NCBI GenBank assembly: GCA_029779755.1 | Contig: JAKOZZ010000174.1 | Span: 1 to 45,446, forward strand | Direction of reading: 5' to 3' | Length of the DNA stretch: 45,446 nt | Source of the DNA: Pseudomonadota bacterium | Lineage (GTDB): Bacteria > Pseudomonadota > Gammaproteobacteria > Burkholderiales > Burkholderiaceae_E | Shown here: piece by piece, positions 27,872 through 35,826 of the stretch | Layout of the letters: every line of letters begins with the position of its first letter | How positions within the stretch are numbered: position 1 is the first letter of the stretch | Translations under genes and position numbers: made by a program | Notes under the pieces: generated by a model | Told to the model about the DNA's origin: nothing | The model's database searches: none | What the model saw: only the letters and a program-made list of their open reading frames with translations

Positions 27872-28894
27872 TCAGTCGCCTGGCCGCAGGCCGGCGCTGC
27901 GCGCGATGCGGGCGTACGCGTCGGTGTCCGCCTTCAGGCGGTTGGCCAGATCCTGGGGCGAACCGCCGCCGGGGTCGGCGTCGATGTCGTTCAGCTTCTG
28001 GCGGAGCACCGGTTCGGCCAGCACGGCATTGAACGCGCGGTTGAGCGTGTCGACGATCGGCGGCGGGGTGCCGGCGGCGACGAAGATGGCGCCCCAGCTG
28101 TTCAGCTCGAACCCCGGCAACGTGTCGGCGATCCGGGGCAGGCGGCCGTACCGTCCCGTGTGCGAGCGCAGATCGCCGGATCCGAGCGGCTTGACGCGGC
28201 CGCTCGCGACATGGGCCGCCGCGGCCGCCGGCATGTCCATTGCGATGTCGACCGTGCCGGCCGCCAGGTCCACCATCGCCTGGCTCGAGCCCTTGTAGAG
28301 CACGTTCACCAGGCGCACGTCGCCGAGCGACTGCAGCAGCTCGCATCCCATCTGCGGCGATCCGCCCGCCGAGGCCGCGCAGGTGACCGTGCCCGGTCGG
28401 GAGCGGGCGAGGCGCATCACGTCGGCGACCGAGTTCGCCTCCAGTCCGCTGCGCGCGAACAGGATCAGGTGCAGACGGGTCAGCAGCACGACCGGTGCCA
28501 GATCGCGCTGCGGATCGAAGCTCATCCGGTAGAGCGCGGGGTTGATCGCCGCGGCGACCGAGCCGAACAGGATCGTGTGGCCGTCCGGCTCGGAACGGGC
28601 CACGGCTTCCATCCCGAGATTGCTGCCACCGCCCGGACGGTTCTCGATCGTGACCGGCTGGCCGAGCCGCGCGGCCAGCAGCGGCCCCATCGTGCGGGCC
28701 ACCTGGTCGTTCGCGCCGCCGGGCGGGAAGGGCACGACGATGCGCAGCGGCTTCGTCGGCCACGCCTGGGCTTGAGGCTGCGCCGCCGCCGCAGGCGCCC
28801 ACGCGATTCCGGCGCCGGCGAGCGAGACGGCAATGCCGCGCAGAAGCGATCGGCGCGCGCCGATACGCGCAGGATCGGAAGGCCTCATGCTCAT
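27872..28894 (-). CDS. Bug/TctC-family tricarboxylate-type binding protein
   Basis: The 340-residue protein carries the TctC/Bug hallmarks WPTKPLRIVVPFPPGGANDQVAR, ENRPGGGSNLG and VNVLYKGSSQAMVDLAAG. The N-terminus, ARRSLLRGIAVSLAGAG followed by AQAW, is a signal peptide, possibly Tat-type because of the twin arginine. Bug proteins bind carboxylates or aromatic acids for TctAB-type uptake or for sensing, and are greatly expanded in Burkholderiales, mostly without membrane partners nearby, as here. ATG 28894 shares TGA/ATG with the end of AMP-ligase copy 2 (28891-28894), so both form one unit. It is likely to bind a substrate of that ligase. It ends 6 bases from the facing ligase copy 1. Confidence 0.9.
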   Translation of the reverse strand: MSMRPSDPARIGARRSLLRGIAVSLAGAGIAWAPAAAAQPQAQAWPTKPLRIVVPFPPGGANDQVARTMGPLLAARLGQPVTIENRPGGGSNLGMEAVARSEPDGHTILFGSVAAAINPALYRMSFDPQRDLAPVVLLTRLHLILFARSGLEANSVADVMRLARSRPGTVTCAASAGGSPQMGCELLQSLGDVRLVNVLYKGSSQAMVDLAAGTVDIAMDMPAAAAAHVASGRVKPLGSGDLRSHTGRYGRLPRIADTLPGFELNSWGAIFVAAGTPPPIVDTLNRAFNAVLAEPVLRQKLNDIDADPGGGSPQDLANRLKADTDAYARIARSAGLRPGD

Positions 28895-30345
28895 CCGACC
28901 CGCGTGCGTGCCGCCAGTTCGCGGCGCATCACCTTGCCCGCGTCGTTGCGCGGCAGCGCATCGACCTGCACCAGGCGCATCGGCGCACGCTGTCCCAGCT
29001 GTTCCCGGCAGCGCGCCAGCAATGCCTTCTCGTCGAACGCACCCTTCATCACGACGGCCGCCAGCAGCACCATCTGGCCGGAGGCCGTCTCCAGGCCGTA
29101 GGCAGCCGCCTCGCGCACCTCGGGATCCTGCAGCAGCACGCGCTCGACTTCACCCGGCGCGACCTTGGTGCCGCCGAGGTTGATCATCTCGTCGACGCGC
29201 CCGTCGATGATCAGCGTGCCGTCGGGCAGCACCCGGCCGTAGTCGCCCGGATAGAACCAGCCGTCCGAGAACATGCGCGCGGTCGCCTCGGGGTCGTCGT
29301 GGTAACCGGAGGGAAAGCTCGGACCGCGGAACCGCAGCGTGCCCGCCGCGCCGACCGGCAGCGGTGACCCGTCATCGGCAACCGCCTGGGCGTCCACCCA
29401 GGGCACCACGCGTCCCACGGACCGGGGCTGCAGCGTCATCGTGTCGCGGTCGCCGGTGGCGACGGCGCCCACCTCGGACGAGCCATAGTCGATCACGACG
29501 TTGGACGTGACGCGCCGGACGAACTCGCGATACATCGCCGGCGGCACCAGACTGCCGGCCAGCCGCAGTGAGACCAGTCCCGGGAAGCGCTGTCCACCGG
29601 GCGGCAGCTTGTCGAAGTGACGCGTGATCAGCGCCGGCGACGTCAGCACGTGGGTCGCACCGAAGCGGTCGACCGCGTCCTCGAGGCTCTTCAGGCTCAC
29701 GTCGGGCATCACGATCACGGTGCCGCCACCGAAGAGCAGCCGCAGGCTCATCGCCGACGGATACATCGCGTCGAAGCCCATGTACGGCAGGAAGCGGATG
29801 CCCGGACCCGAGGGGCGCACGGCCTGCTGCAGGCGCCACTGCTCCAGCGCGCGCTCGTGCGACCAGCCGATCGCCTTCGGTTCGCCGGTCGTGCCCGACG
29901 ACAACGCCAGGCTGAGCAGCGCCGCGCCGCCCGGTGCAACCGGCGTGGCACGCTGTTCGGCGCTGACCGGCTGCAGCAGGTGGTCGTCGGCGAGGATCAG
30001 GGGCACGCCGTCGATCGCCTGCGCCTGCGACAGCGCGATCACCGCCGCAGGGGCGAAGCGCGCCTTGAACGCGGCGAGCGCGTCGGCCGGCTTCGCGGTG
30101 TGCAGCGGGATCGACACGGCGCCGATGCGCGCGAGCGCCAGCTGCGCGATCAGGTGCATGGCCGAATTCGGCATGCGGATCGCCACGCGGTCCGCGTCGC
30201 GAATGCCATGCAGTGCGAGCGCACAGGCGGTGCGCAGCACCATCTCGGACAGCTCCGCATAGCGGATGGCACGGTCCGGTTCCACCAGCGCGGTGGCGTG
30301 CGGGCGGATCCGCGCGTTGTATTCGACTGCGTCGACGATGTTCAA
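28891..30345 (-). CDS. AMP-dependent acyl-CoA synthetase/ligase, copy 2
   Basis: The 484-residue paralogue of copy 1 has ALSSGTTGEPKAI, DYGSSEVGAV, GRVDEMINLGGTKVAPGEVE and RNDAGKVMRR. AGGAG lies 7 bases ahead of TTG 30345; no ATG is available at this point, so TTG is a well-supported start. Core pieces (roughly residues 50-120 and the last 120) are nearly identical to copy 1, also at silent positions, while the middle differs more, for instance in the pocket-forming part (FLPYMGFDAMYPS against FLPFMGFDAFYPS, and the SSEVGAV region). This suggests a duplication with gene conversion and perhaps different acids. It is translationally coupled to the TctC gene. Confidence 0.9.
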   Translation of the reverse strand: MNIVDAVEYNARIRPHATALVEPDRAIRYAELSEMVLRTACALALHGIRDADRVAIRMPNSAMHLIAQLALARIGAVSIPLHTAKPADALAAFKARFAPAAVIALSQAQAIDGVPLILADDHLLQPVSAEQRATPVAPGGAALLSLALSSGTTGEPKAIGWSHERALEQWRLQQAVRPSGPGIRFLPYMGFDAMYPSAMSLRLLFGGGTVIVMPDVSLKSLEDAVDRFGATHVLTSPALITRHFDKLPPGGQRFPGLVSLRLAGSLVPPAMYREFVRRVTSNVVIDYGSSEVGAVATGDRDTMTLQPRSVGRVVPWVDAQAVADDGSPLPVGAAGTLRFRGPSFPSGYHDDPEATARMFSDGWFYPGDYGRVLPDGTLIIDGRVDEMINLGGTKVAPGEVERVLLQDPEVREAAAYGLETASGQMVLLAAVVMKGAFDEKALLARCREQLGQRAPMRLVQVDALPRNDAGKVMRRELAARTRVG

Positions 30346-30673
30346 GCAGGGGCTCCTGGCGGGGGGATCGGATTCCGGGGGGCTGCGACGCACGTGCGCA
30401 TGGCGCGCGGGTTGGACGTGCTGCGGCAGTTTATCGTCGCCGATCGGTCGCGCACGACCGCCTGTGGCACGCGAAGCAAATTCATGCGCAGCGGGTTCGA
30501 CAAGCGTGTATACTGCGGATTGCAGTGATTCAAGCAGTGTATCTCGCGGTTCACCTGCGCCGTCTTCACAGGCGCGCCTCGTCAGTACCCCGGCTACGTT
30601 TCTTGTCCCGCTCGCTCCCTGAGTGGCGCGCACGTTCGCGTGCTGCTCGAATCTTTCTCTTAAGGAACGTAGC
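30346..30673 (+). promoter_or_regulatory. Promoter and long leader of the cold-shock gene
   Basis: This 328-bp spacer has no gene that I can support. A good -10 TATACT stands at 30509-30514 with only a weak -35. It implies a leader of about 150 bases before csp, the typical size for cspA-family mRNAs whose leader responds to cold. AAGGA (30662-30666) is the ribosome site. The left part also carries the AGGAG of ligase copy 2 on the opposite strand. Confidence 0.5.
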
Positions 30674-30889
30674 ATGAGCACCAATGTTCAGACCGGTATC
30701 GTCAAGTGGTTCAACGAAGGCAAAGGCTTCGGCTTCATCACCCCGGACGCCGGCGGTGAGGACCTGTTCGCCCACTTCTCGGAAATCCAGGGCGCGGGCT
30801 TCCGCACGCTGGCCGAGCAGCAGCGCGTCCAGTTCGAAGTGAAGCGTGGTCCCAAGGGCCTGCAGGCCGCGGCGATCCGCCCGCTGTAA
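30674..30889 (+). CDS. Cold-shock protein (CspA family)
   Basis: The 71-residue single OB-fold protein has [18 protein letters not shown] (RNP1, KGFGFI) and DLFAHFSEI (RNP2-like, LFAHF). It binds single-stranded RNA and DNA and melts mRNA structure, in cold adaptation or general RNA chaperoning. The ribosome site AAGGA precedes ATG 30674 at 7 bases; an earlier in-frame ATG (30623) would add an unrelated leader peptide. A strong terminator follows at 30938. The symbol is left empty because the genome probably holds several csp paralogues. Confidence 0.95.
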   Translation: MSTNVQTGIVKWFNEGKGFGFITPDAGGEDLFAHFSEIQGAGFRTLAEQQRVQFEVKRGPKGLQAAAIRPL

Positions 30890-30937
30890 GCGCGACGCCG
30901 GGCGCTGCCCGGCCGCAGCCGGCTTGCGCCGGATCCG

Positions 30938-30966
30938 AAACCGCGGCTTCATGCCGCGGTTTTTGT
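30938..30966 (+). terminator. Terminator of the cold-shock gene
   Basis: AAACCGCGGC (30938-30947) pairs with GCCGCGGTTT (30953-30962) around TTCAT; the T run continues to 30964. It lies about 50 bases after the csp stop. Confidence 0.9.
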
Positions 30967-31039
30967 TTCTTGGCGCCCTTCAGGGCGCGGGGCGGGTGTG
31001 CTGGGGGCCGGCGTGCGGCATCGAGGCGGCTGTGGAATG

Positions 31040-31062
31040 AAAAAGGCCACCCGAAGGTGGCC
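31040..31062 (-). terminator. Terminator of the rpmB-rpmG transcript
   Basis: Read on the minus strand, GGCCACC-TTCG-GGTGGCC (31062-31045) is followed by TTTTT (31044-31040). It begins about 50 bases after the rpmG stop. Confidence 0.88.
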
Positions 31063-31113
31063 CATGCCGGCGATGTGCGGACACCCCCGGTGGGGTGCGC
31101 ACGCTGCGGCCGA

Positions 31114-31269
31114 TCACTTGATCTTGGTTTCCTTGTACGCGACGTGCTTGCGTGCGACGGGATCGTACTTCTTGATCTCCATCTTCTCGGGCATCGTGCG
31201 CTTGTTCTTCGTCGTCGTGTAGAAGTGGCCGGTGCCGGCCGTCGACTCGAGCTTGATCTTGTCACGCAT
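31114..31269 (-). CDS. rpmG: 50S ribosomal protein L33
   Basis: Reading the minus strand from ATG 31269 gives a 51-residue basic protein, [20 protein letters not shown]...[18 protein letters not shown], a clear L33. Only the zinc-free form is seen: the CxxC pairs of the C+ form are missing. Its stop is TGA at 31116-31114. It follows rpmB by 16 bases, with GGAG ahead of the start, and both come from the promoter at 31587-31616. L33 sits near the E-site of the large subunit. Confidence 0.97.
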   Translation of the reverse strand: MRDKIKLESTAGTGHFYTTTKNKRTMPEKMEIKKYDPVARKHVAYKETKIK

Positions 31270-31285
31270 GGCGGAACTCTCCTGT

Positions 31286-31522
31286 TCAGACGGCTTCGCC
31301 GCGCGCGCGCAGATCTGCGAGCACGGTGTCGATGCCTTTCTTGTCGATCAGACGCAGGGCGGCATTGCTGATGCGCAGGCGAACCCAACGATTCTCGCCC
31401 TCGACCCAGAAGCGGCGCGACTGCAGATTCGGCAGAAAGCGACGCTTGGTCTTGTTGTTGGCGTGCGAGACGTTGTTGCCGACCATCGGCGCCTTACCGG
31501 TCACTTGGCAAACGCGGGCCAT
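31286..31522 (-). CDS. rpmB: 50S ribosomal protein L28
   Basis: The 78-residue basic protein begins [28 protein letters not shown] and continues with [12 protein letters not shown], the L28 signature. It has a single cysteine, so this is the zinc-independent form. AGGAG precedes ATG 31522. It is the first gene of the rpmB-rpmG unit, as in most proteobacteria; L28 is needed for 70S assembly. Confidence 0.97.
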   Translation of the reverse strand: MARVCQVTGKAPMVGNNVSHANNKTKRRFLPNLQSRRFWVEGENRWVRLRISNAALRLIDKKGIDTVLADLRARGEAV

Positions 31523-31586
31523 GTTGGACTCCTGGTGAACCCGTCGACAATGGCCGCCGCCGGGGAAAGATTTCGCAAAGCCTTGA

Positions 31587-31616
31587 AGTATAGGCGGAAT
31601 CGGGCCAGGAAGTCAA
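31587..31616 (-). promoter_or_regulatory. Sigma-70 promoter of rpmB-rpmG
   Basis: On the minus strand, TTGACT (31616-31611) and TATACT (31592-31587) are 18 bases apart, near consensus. The start of transcription should lie around 31580, giving a leader of about 55 bases before rpmB. The -35 lies only 25 bases from the G-rich repeat at 31642-31707. Confidence 0.8.
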
Positions 31617-31641
31617 AGGTGCCGGGTGCACGGGCCAAGGC

Positions 31642-31707
31642 AACCCCAACCCGAACCCCAACCCGAACCCCAACCCGAACCCCAACCCGAACCCCAACCC
31701 GAACCCC
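31642..31707. repeat. 12-bp tandem repeat (5.5 copies), G-quadruplex type on the minus strand
   Basis: AACCCC and AACCCG alternate without error for 11 hexamers, so the unit is 12 bp repeated 5.5 times. The minus strand reads alternating GGGGTT and CGGGTT, with eleven G3-4 tracts and 2-3-base loops, an ideal G-quadruplex pattern resembling telomeric repeats. It lies between the radC stop (31733) and the -35 of rpmBG (31616), so it would be part of the 3' end of the radC transcript. No gene overlaps it. Confidence 0.95.
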
Positions 31708-31732
31708 GATCGGCGCGACGCGGATGCGTCCG

Positions 31733-32422
31733 TCACAGCAGACCGCGCTCGGCGAACGACACGCACTGGTTGGCGGCGACGATCACGTGGTCGAGCACCG
31801 CGACGTCGATCTGGGCGAGGGCCGACTTGAGCGCCTCGGTGAGCATGCGGTCGGCGGCGCTCGGCTCGGCCACCCCGGACGGATGGTTGTGCGCGAAGAT
31901 GACGGCCGCCGCGTTCAGCTGCAGCGCCTGGCGTGCGACTTCGCGCGGATACACGGCGGTCTGGGCCAGCGTGCCGCGAAACAGCTCGCGCGCGCAGATC
32001 ACACGGTGCTGTGCATCGACGAACAGGCCGACGAAACTTTCGGCAGGCCGGTCGCGCAGCCAGGCCGTGAGGAACGTGCGGACGTCCTGTGGCGAGTGCA
32101 GCGCGCTGCGCTCGGTCAGACGCTCGAGGGCGGAGCGGCGCACGAGTTCGCGTGCGGCCTGCAGCGTGGCCCAGCGGGCGGTGCCCAGGCCGGGCAGGCC
32201 GCAGAACGCGCCGTGATCGGCCGCCAGCAGGGGCGTGATGCCGCCGAAGTGCGCCAGGATGGCACACGCGTACGACACGGCATCGCTGCCGCGCGGGCCC
32301 GTGCGCAGCAGGATGGCGAGCACTTCGGCGTCGGACAGCGACTCGGCCCCCGGATCGAGCATCCGCTCGCGCGGCCGCAGCCCGGCAGGCCAGTGGCGGA
32401 TCGGGGGGAGCGTGCGCGTCAT
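31733..32422 (-). CDS. radC: RadC-family JAMM protein
   Basis: The 229-residue protein has a helix-hairpin-helix-like N-half (GLPGLGTARWATLQAARELVRR) and a C-terminal JAMM metalloprotease-like domain. The motif H178-N-H180-PSG with S188 and D191 (AHNHPSGVAEPSAAD) is complete. The old DNA-repair role of RadC is disputed; related proteins are linked to mobile elements and competence, so the biochemical role is open. ATG 32422 gives the normal N-terminus (MTRTLPPIRHWPAGLRPRERML); an upstream ATG at 32521 overlaps the divergent gene's start. It is divergent from fkpB. Confidence 0.92.
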   Translation of the reverse strand: MTRTLPPIRHWPAGLRPRERMLDPGAESLSDAEVLAILLRTGPRGSDAVSYACAILAHFGGITPLLAADHGAFCGLPGLGTARWATLQAARELVRRSALERLTERSALHSPQDVRTFLTAWLRDRPAESFVGLFVDAQHRVICARELFRGTLAQTAVYPREVARQALQLNAAAVIFAHNHPSGVAEPSAADRMLTEALKSALAQIDVAVLDHVIVAANQCVSFAERGLL

Positions 32423-32519
32423 TCGGAGCCCTCGAACGGTGTTGGGTGCGCGCCGGCGGCGGCACGCCGATCGCTTAGAATCGCCACGCGCCGCATCCGC
32501 CCGCGCAGCAGGAGTGTTC

Positions 32520-32975
32520 ATGTCATCGGCCGAACCGACGGTCCTTCCGGACTCACATCTGACCTTGCATTACCGGGTCAGTCTCGCGCAGAGCGGCGAG
32601 GATGTCGTTAGTACGTTCGGCGGAAATCCCGCCACCCTTCAGCTGGGGATGGGCCAGATGGCCGAGCCGCTGGAGCGATGCCTGCTGGGATTGCGCGAAG
32701 GGGTGCAGGCCGAGTTCGAACTGGAGCCCGAGCGGGCGTTCGGCCTGCGCAGCCCGGAGCTGGTGCAGAAGGTGTCGCGAGCGATGCTCGAGCAGCACGG
32801 CGAGCGCGACGCCGAGTACCAGCCGGGTGACCTGGTCGATTTTCCCGCGCCCGATGGCGGCCGCTTCGCCGGTGTGCTGAAGGAGATCAACGACCAGTGG
32901 GCGCTGTTCGACTTCAACCATCCGCTGGCCGGTCAGCGGATCCGCCTGCAGGTCGAGATCCTGGGAATTCTTTGA
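32520..32975 (+). CDS. fkpB: FKBP-type peptidyl-prolyl isomerase, SlpA/FkpB type
   Basis: The 151-residue FKBP domain protein begins SHLTLHYRVSLAQSGEDVVSTF and has LQLGMGQMAEPLERCLLGLREG, plus the insert-in-flap domain with FGLRSPELVQ. No signal peptide is present, so it acts in the cytoplasm as prolyl isomerase and chaperone. AGGAG precedes ATG 32520; a -10-like TAGAAT is at 32476-32481. It lies just before ispH, the usual arrangement in proteobacteria. Confidence 0.93.
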   Translation: MSSAEPTVLPDSHLTLHYRVSLAQSGEDVVSTFGGNPATLQLGMGQMAEPLERCLLGLREGVQAEFELEPERAFGLRSPELVQKVSRAMLEQHGERDAEYQPGDLVDFPAPDGGRFAGVLKEINDQWALFDFNHPLAGQRIRLQVEILGIL

Positions 32976-33056
32976 GCACAGGCCCGGACCGACGGCCGTG
33001 CGTGCGCATCGTTCGATGCCCGCCCGCCGGCCCCGCGGCCTCGATGGAGTGACGTG

Positions 33057-33983
33057 ATGGAAGCGCTTCTCGCCCAGCCGCGCGGCTTCTGCGCCGGCGT
33101 CGACCGTGCGATCGCGATCGTCGAGCGTGCGCTGCAGATCCATGGTGCGCCGATCTACGTGCGCCACGAGATCGTCCACAACGACCACGTCGTGTCGGAC
33201 CTGCGCGCCAAGGGCGCGGTGTTCGTCGACGAGCTCGACGACGTGCCGGCGGGCGCGACCGTGATCTTCTCGGCGCACGGCGTGTCGCGCGCCGTGCGCG
33301 CGCACGCGGAGCAGCGCGGGCTGCGCGTGTTCGACGCGACCTGCCCGCTGGTGACGAAAGTGCACGTCGAGGTGACGCGCATGCACCGCGAGGGCAGGGA
33401 AGTGGTGATGATCGGTCATGCCGGTCATCCCGAGGTGGAGGGCACGATGGGCCAGGTCGACGGCGCGATCCATCTCGTCGAGACCGTCGACGACGTCGCC
33501 CGGCTCGAGGTCGGCGATCCGGAGCGTCTCGCGTTCGTCAGCCAGACCACGCTGTCGGTCGACGACTGCCAGGCCGTCATCGACGCGCTGAAGCGGCGCT
33601 TCCCGTCGATCGCCGAGCCGAAGAAGCAGGACATCTGCTACGCGACCCAGAACCGGCAGGACGCCGTCAAGTTCATGGCGCCGCAGTGCGACCTGGTGCT
33701 GGTGATCGGCTCGCCGACCAGCTCGAACAGCAACCGTCTGCGCGAGGTGGCCGAGAAGATGGGATGCGAGGCCCGCCTGATCGGGTCGGCCGACGAGCTC
33801 GACCCATCGTGGCTGCAGGGGCGCACCCGCATCGGCGTCACGGCCGGCGCGTCGGCGCCCGAAGTGCTGGTCGAGGCGCTGGTCGCGCGGCTGAAGTCGC
33901 TCGGCGCGCGCACGGTGCGCACGCTGCCCGGCGTGCAGGAGACGACCGCGTTCCCGTTGCCCAAGGGGCTGTCGACGGGCTGA
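33057..33983 (+). CDS. ispH: 4-hydroxy-3-methylbut-2-enyl diphosphate reductase
   Basis: The 308-residue enzyme has the three 4Fe-4S cysteines C12 (RGFCAGV), C96 (ATCPLV) and C194 ([10 protein letters not shown]), with substrate residues H41, H124 and E126 (GHAGHPE). It catalyses the last step of the MEP isoprenoid pathway, giving IPP and DMAPP. GGAG at 33046-33049 sets ATG 33057 at 7 bases and rules out the overlapping GTG 33054. It lies 81 bases after fkpB. Confidence 0.97.
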   Translation: MEALLAQPRGFCAGVDRAIAIVERALQIHGAPIYVRHEIVHNDHVVSDLRAKGAVFVDELDDVPAGATVIFSAHGVSRAVRAHAEQRGLRVFDATCPLVTKVHVEVTRMHREGREVVMIGHAGHPEVEGTMGQVDGAIHLVETVDDVARLEVGDPERLAFVSQTTLSVDDCQAVIDALKRRFPSIAEPKKQDICYATQNRQDAVKFMAPQCDLVLVIGSPTSSNSNRLREVAEKMGCEARLIGSADELDPSWLQGRTRIGVTAGASAPEVLVEALVARLKSLGARTVRTLPGVQETTAFPLPKGLSTG

Positions 33984-34112
33984 CGCGTCACCGCGCGCAC
34001 GCGACGGACGGCGTGCGTCGGTACATGATCGGCACGCATCCGGCATCGGCGGTCGCCGGCACGGCACGAACGGTCGCGCGCGGCGTCGCCGGCACCGTGA
34101 TCGCTCGATAAC

Positions 34113-34134
34113 CCGGGGCATTCCCCCGGTTCTT
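34113..34134 (+). terminator. Probable terminator after ispH
   Basis: CCGGGG (34113-34118) pairs with CCCCGG (34124-34129) around CATTC, followed by TTCTT. The stem is short but GC-only. The rest of the 248-bp spacer 33984-34231 holds no gene; AAAGGAG just before 34232 is the ribosome site of the pilin gene. Confidence 0.5.
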
Positions 34135-34231
34135 CCGCCCGCCGCTCATCAGGCTCGTCCGGCGTCCGTCGGTTGACGGTCGTCGTGCGCCAGAGCGCTG
34201 CCTAGACTCCGACCCAAAGGAGTCAAAGTCC

Positions 34232-34651
34232 ATGAACGCGCGCGGATTCTCGCTCATCGAGCTGGTCATCGTGATGGCGATCGTCGGCATCCTGTCGGCC
34301 GTCGCGATCCCGTCGTACCGCGACTACATCGCGCGATCGCAGCTGATCGAGGCGACGAACGCGCTCGCCGACACACGGGTGCGAATGGAGCAGTTCTATG
34401 GGGACAACCGCACCTACACCAATGGTGGCGGATGCGGCGCAGCGATGCCGGCCCTGGAGCGCTTCACGCTCACCTGTGCGATCGCGAATGCGGGGCAGGG
34501 CTACACGCTGACGGCCACGGGCAGCGGGCCGATGGCGGGCTTCGTCTACACGGTGAACCAGGCGAACGTGCGGCAGACGGTGTCGTGGGGCGCCAACTGG
34601 GGCTCGGTGCCTTCCATCGGCGCGACCCGCTGGCTGATCAAGAAAGAGTGA
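34232..34651 (+). CDS. pilE: Type IV pilin, PilE-like
   Basis: The 139-residue prepilin has a 4-residue leader MNAR ending at Gly, then [32 protein letters not shown], the class III signal with Glu5 and the hydrophobic N-helix. PilD would cut after Gly5 of the precursor. A later Cys pair ([14 protein letters not shown]) fits a disulfide in the C-terminal region. AAAGGAG precedes ATG 34232. It is the first gene of a tight six-gene cluster and overlaps nothing; its stop is one base before the fimT-like ATG. Confidence 0.9.
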   Translation: MNARGFSLIELVIVMAIVGILSAVAIPSYRDYIARSQLIEATNALADTRVRMEQFYGDNRTYTNGGGCGAAMPALERFTLTCAIANAGQGYTLTATGSGPMAGFVYTVNQANVRQTVSWGANWGSVPSIGATRWLIKKE

Positions 34652-34652
34652 C

Positions 34653-35264
34653 ATGAGCGCCGACCGCAGGCACACGCAGCGCGGCTTCTCGCTCGTCGAG
34701 ATGGCCATCACGATGCTCGTCCTCGCCATCCTGATGCGCCTGGGCGCGCCGAGCTTCGCCGCCTGGATCGCGAACCAGCGCATCCGGACCAGCGGCGAGG
34801 CGATCCTGCACGGACTGAACCTCGCACGCGCCGAGGCGATGCGCCGCAACGCGCGGGTGATGTTCGCGATGAACGACGCCACCGGGCAGAGCAGCTGGAC
34901 GGTCTGTCCGGTCGCCCCGGGCACGCTGGTCTGCGACGGCGGCCAGCCCGTGATCCAGACGCGTGACGGCGGCGAGGAATCGGGCAACGCCCGCGTCGGT
35001 GCCAGCACCGACCCGACGACGACCGCGCCGGGTGCATTCGGAGCGGCGTTCGGTGTGGGCTCGGGGTTGCCCGCTGCCGCGATGTTCGACGGCACGGGCC
35101 GGCTCGTCACGCAGGCGGGATGGGTGAACACGATCCGCTACGACGTGCGCGACACGTCGCTGACGTCGTCGGACGAGCGCCGCATCGTCGTCACCGTGAG
35201 CCCTACGGGTGGGGCGCGCATGTGCGACCCGCAAGCGGGCTCGGGCAATCCGCGAGCCTGCTGA
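34653..35264 (+). CDS. fimT: Minor pseudopilin, FimT/GspH-like
   Basis: The 203-residue prepilin has a basic leader MSADRRHTQRG and the processing site G|FSLVEMAITMLVLAILMRLGAPSFAAWIANQRIR, with Glu5. The soluble domain matches the GspH/FimT pattern (LNLARAEAMRRNARVMF, SSWTVCPV). FimT-like minor pilins help initiate pilus assembly and, in some species, bind DNA for uptake. The leader helix contains LMRLGAPS, where relatives usually have LAIAAPS. The start at 34653 is one base after the pilE stop. Confidence 0.9.
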   Translation: MSADRRHTQRGFSLVEMAITMLVLAILMRLGAPSFAAWIANQRIRTSGEAILHGLNLARAEAMRRNARVMFAMNDATGQSSWTVCPVAPGTLVCDGGQPVIQTRDGGEESGNARVGASTDPTTTAPGAFGAAFGVGSGLPAAAMFDGTGRLVTQAGWVNTIRYDVRDTSLTSSDERRIVVTVSPTGGARMCDPQAGSGNPRAC

Positions 35265-35280
35265 GCGCATGGAGAGCAAG

Positions 35281-35826
35281 GTGTCATTTCGGAATCCACA
35301 CGAGACGGCCGGCCACCGGCGAGGCCGCCCGGTCTTCGCGCGCACGCGCGCACCGATCCTCGCGCGCGCCGGCATGCGCGGGGTCGCGCTCGTCGAGGCG
35401 CTGATGGCGATCCTCGTGTTCTCGCTGGGCATCCTCGGCGTGGTCGGCATGCAGGCGCGCTCCGTGCAGATGCTCTCCGAGGCCACGCTGCGCACGCAGG
35501 CGGCGCAGCACGCGTCCGACCTGATCGCCGAGATGTGGACCACCGACCCGGCGCAGCGCGCCAATCTCTATGCAAGCGCGGGTGGCAACCCGGTGCGCTA
35601 CGAGGCGTGGAAGAACCGCATCCTGTCGGGGCCGCTGTCGCTGCCCGGGGCCGACGCCACGCCGCCGGTGGTGGTGGTGAACACGGTGCAGACGCCGTAC
35701 TCGATCGTCGGCGCGGGCAATTCGACGGCGTCCAACGTGACGATCACGATCTTCTGGACGGTGCCGGGCTCCACCAGCAGCAACTCGTACACGACGACCG
35801 CGATGATCCTGGAGCCGCAGTCATGA
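35281..35826 (+). CDS. pilV: Minor pilin PilV
   Basis: The 181-residue prepilin has a long basic leader (~31 residues) before G|VALVEALMAILVFSLGILGVVGMQARSVQMLSEA, with Glu5 of the mature form. Val-Ala-Leu replaces the usual Phe/Val-Ser-Leu/Met but keeps the pattern. The body (AAQHASDLIAEMWTTDP) is typical for PilV. GTG 35281 is preceded by GGAG at 6 bases. An alternative ATG at 35269 contains that GGAG and has no site of its own, so GTG is preferred but not certain. Its stop overlaps the pilW start (ATGA). Confidence 0.88.
   Translation: MSFRNPHETAGHRRGRPVFARTRAPILARAGMRGVALVEALMAILVFSLGILGVVGMQARSVQMLSEATLRTQAAQHASDLIAEMWTTDPAQRANLYASAGGNPVRYEAWKNRILSGPLSLPGADATPPVVVVNTVQTPYSIVGAGNSTASNVTITIFWTVPGSTSSNSYTTTAMILEPQS

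Larger units (their letters stand above)
26411..30345. repeat. Inverted pair of 1,455-bp ligase genes around a TctC gene
   Basis: The two ligase genes face each other with equal length and shared TTG start. A block near their 3' ends (27540-27840 against 28920-29220) and another in the N-terminal third (26610-26770 against 29990-30150) match almost base for base after reverse-complementing. The 1.0-kb TctC gene lies between them. Recombination between the arms would invert this segment. Confidence 0.75.

Noticed and set aside
31642..31707. Tandem repeat considered as a CRISPR array
   Set aside because: The units are contiguous 12-mers with no spacers and there are no cas genes nearby.
34031..34048. 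GGCACG...GGC sequence resembling a sigma-54 promoter upstream of pilE
   Set aside because: The -12 half is poor and such GG-N10-GC spacings are frequent in sequence this GC-rich.
34173..34208. TTGACG and TAGACT upstream of pilE as a sigma-70 promoter
   Set aside because: The spacer is 24 bases, too long.
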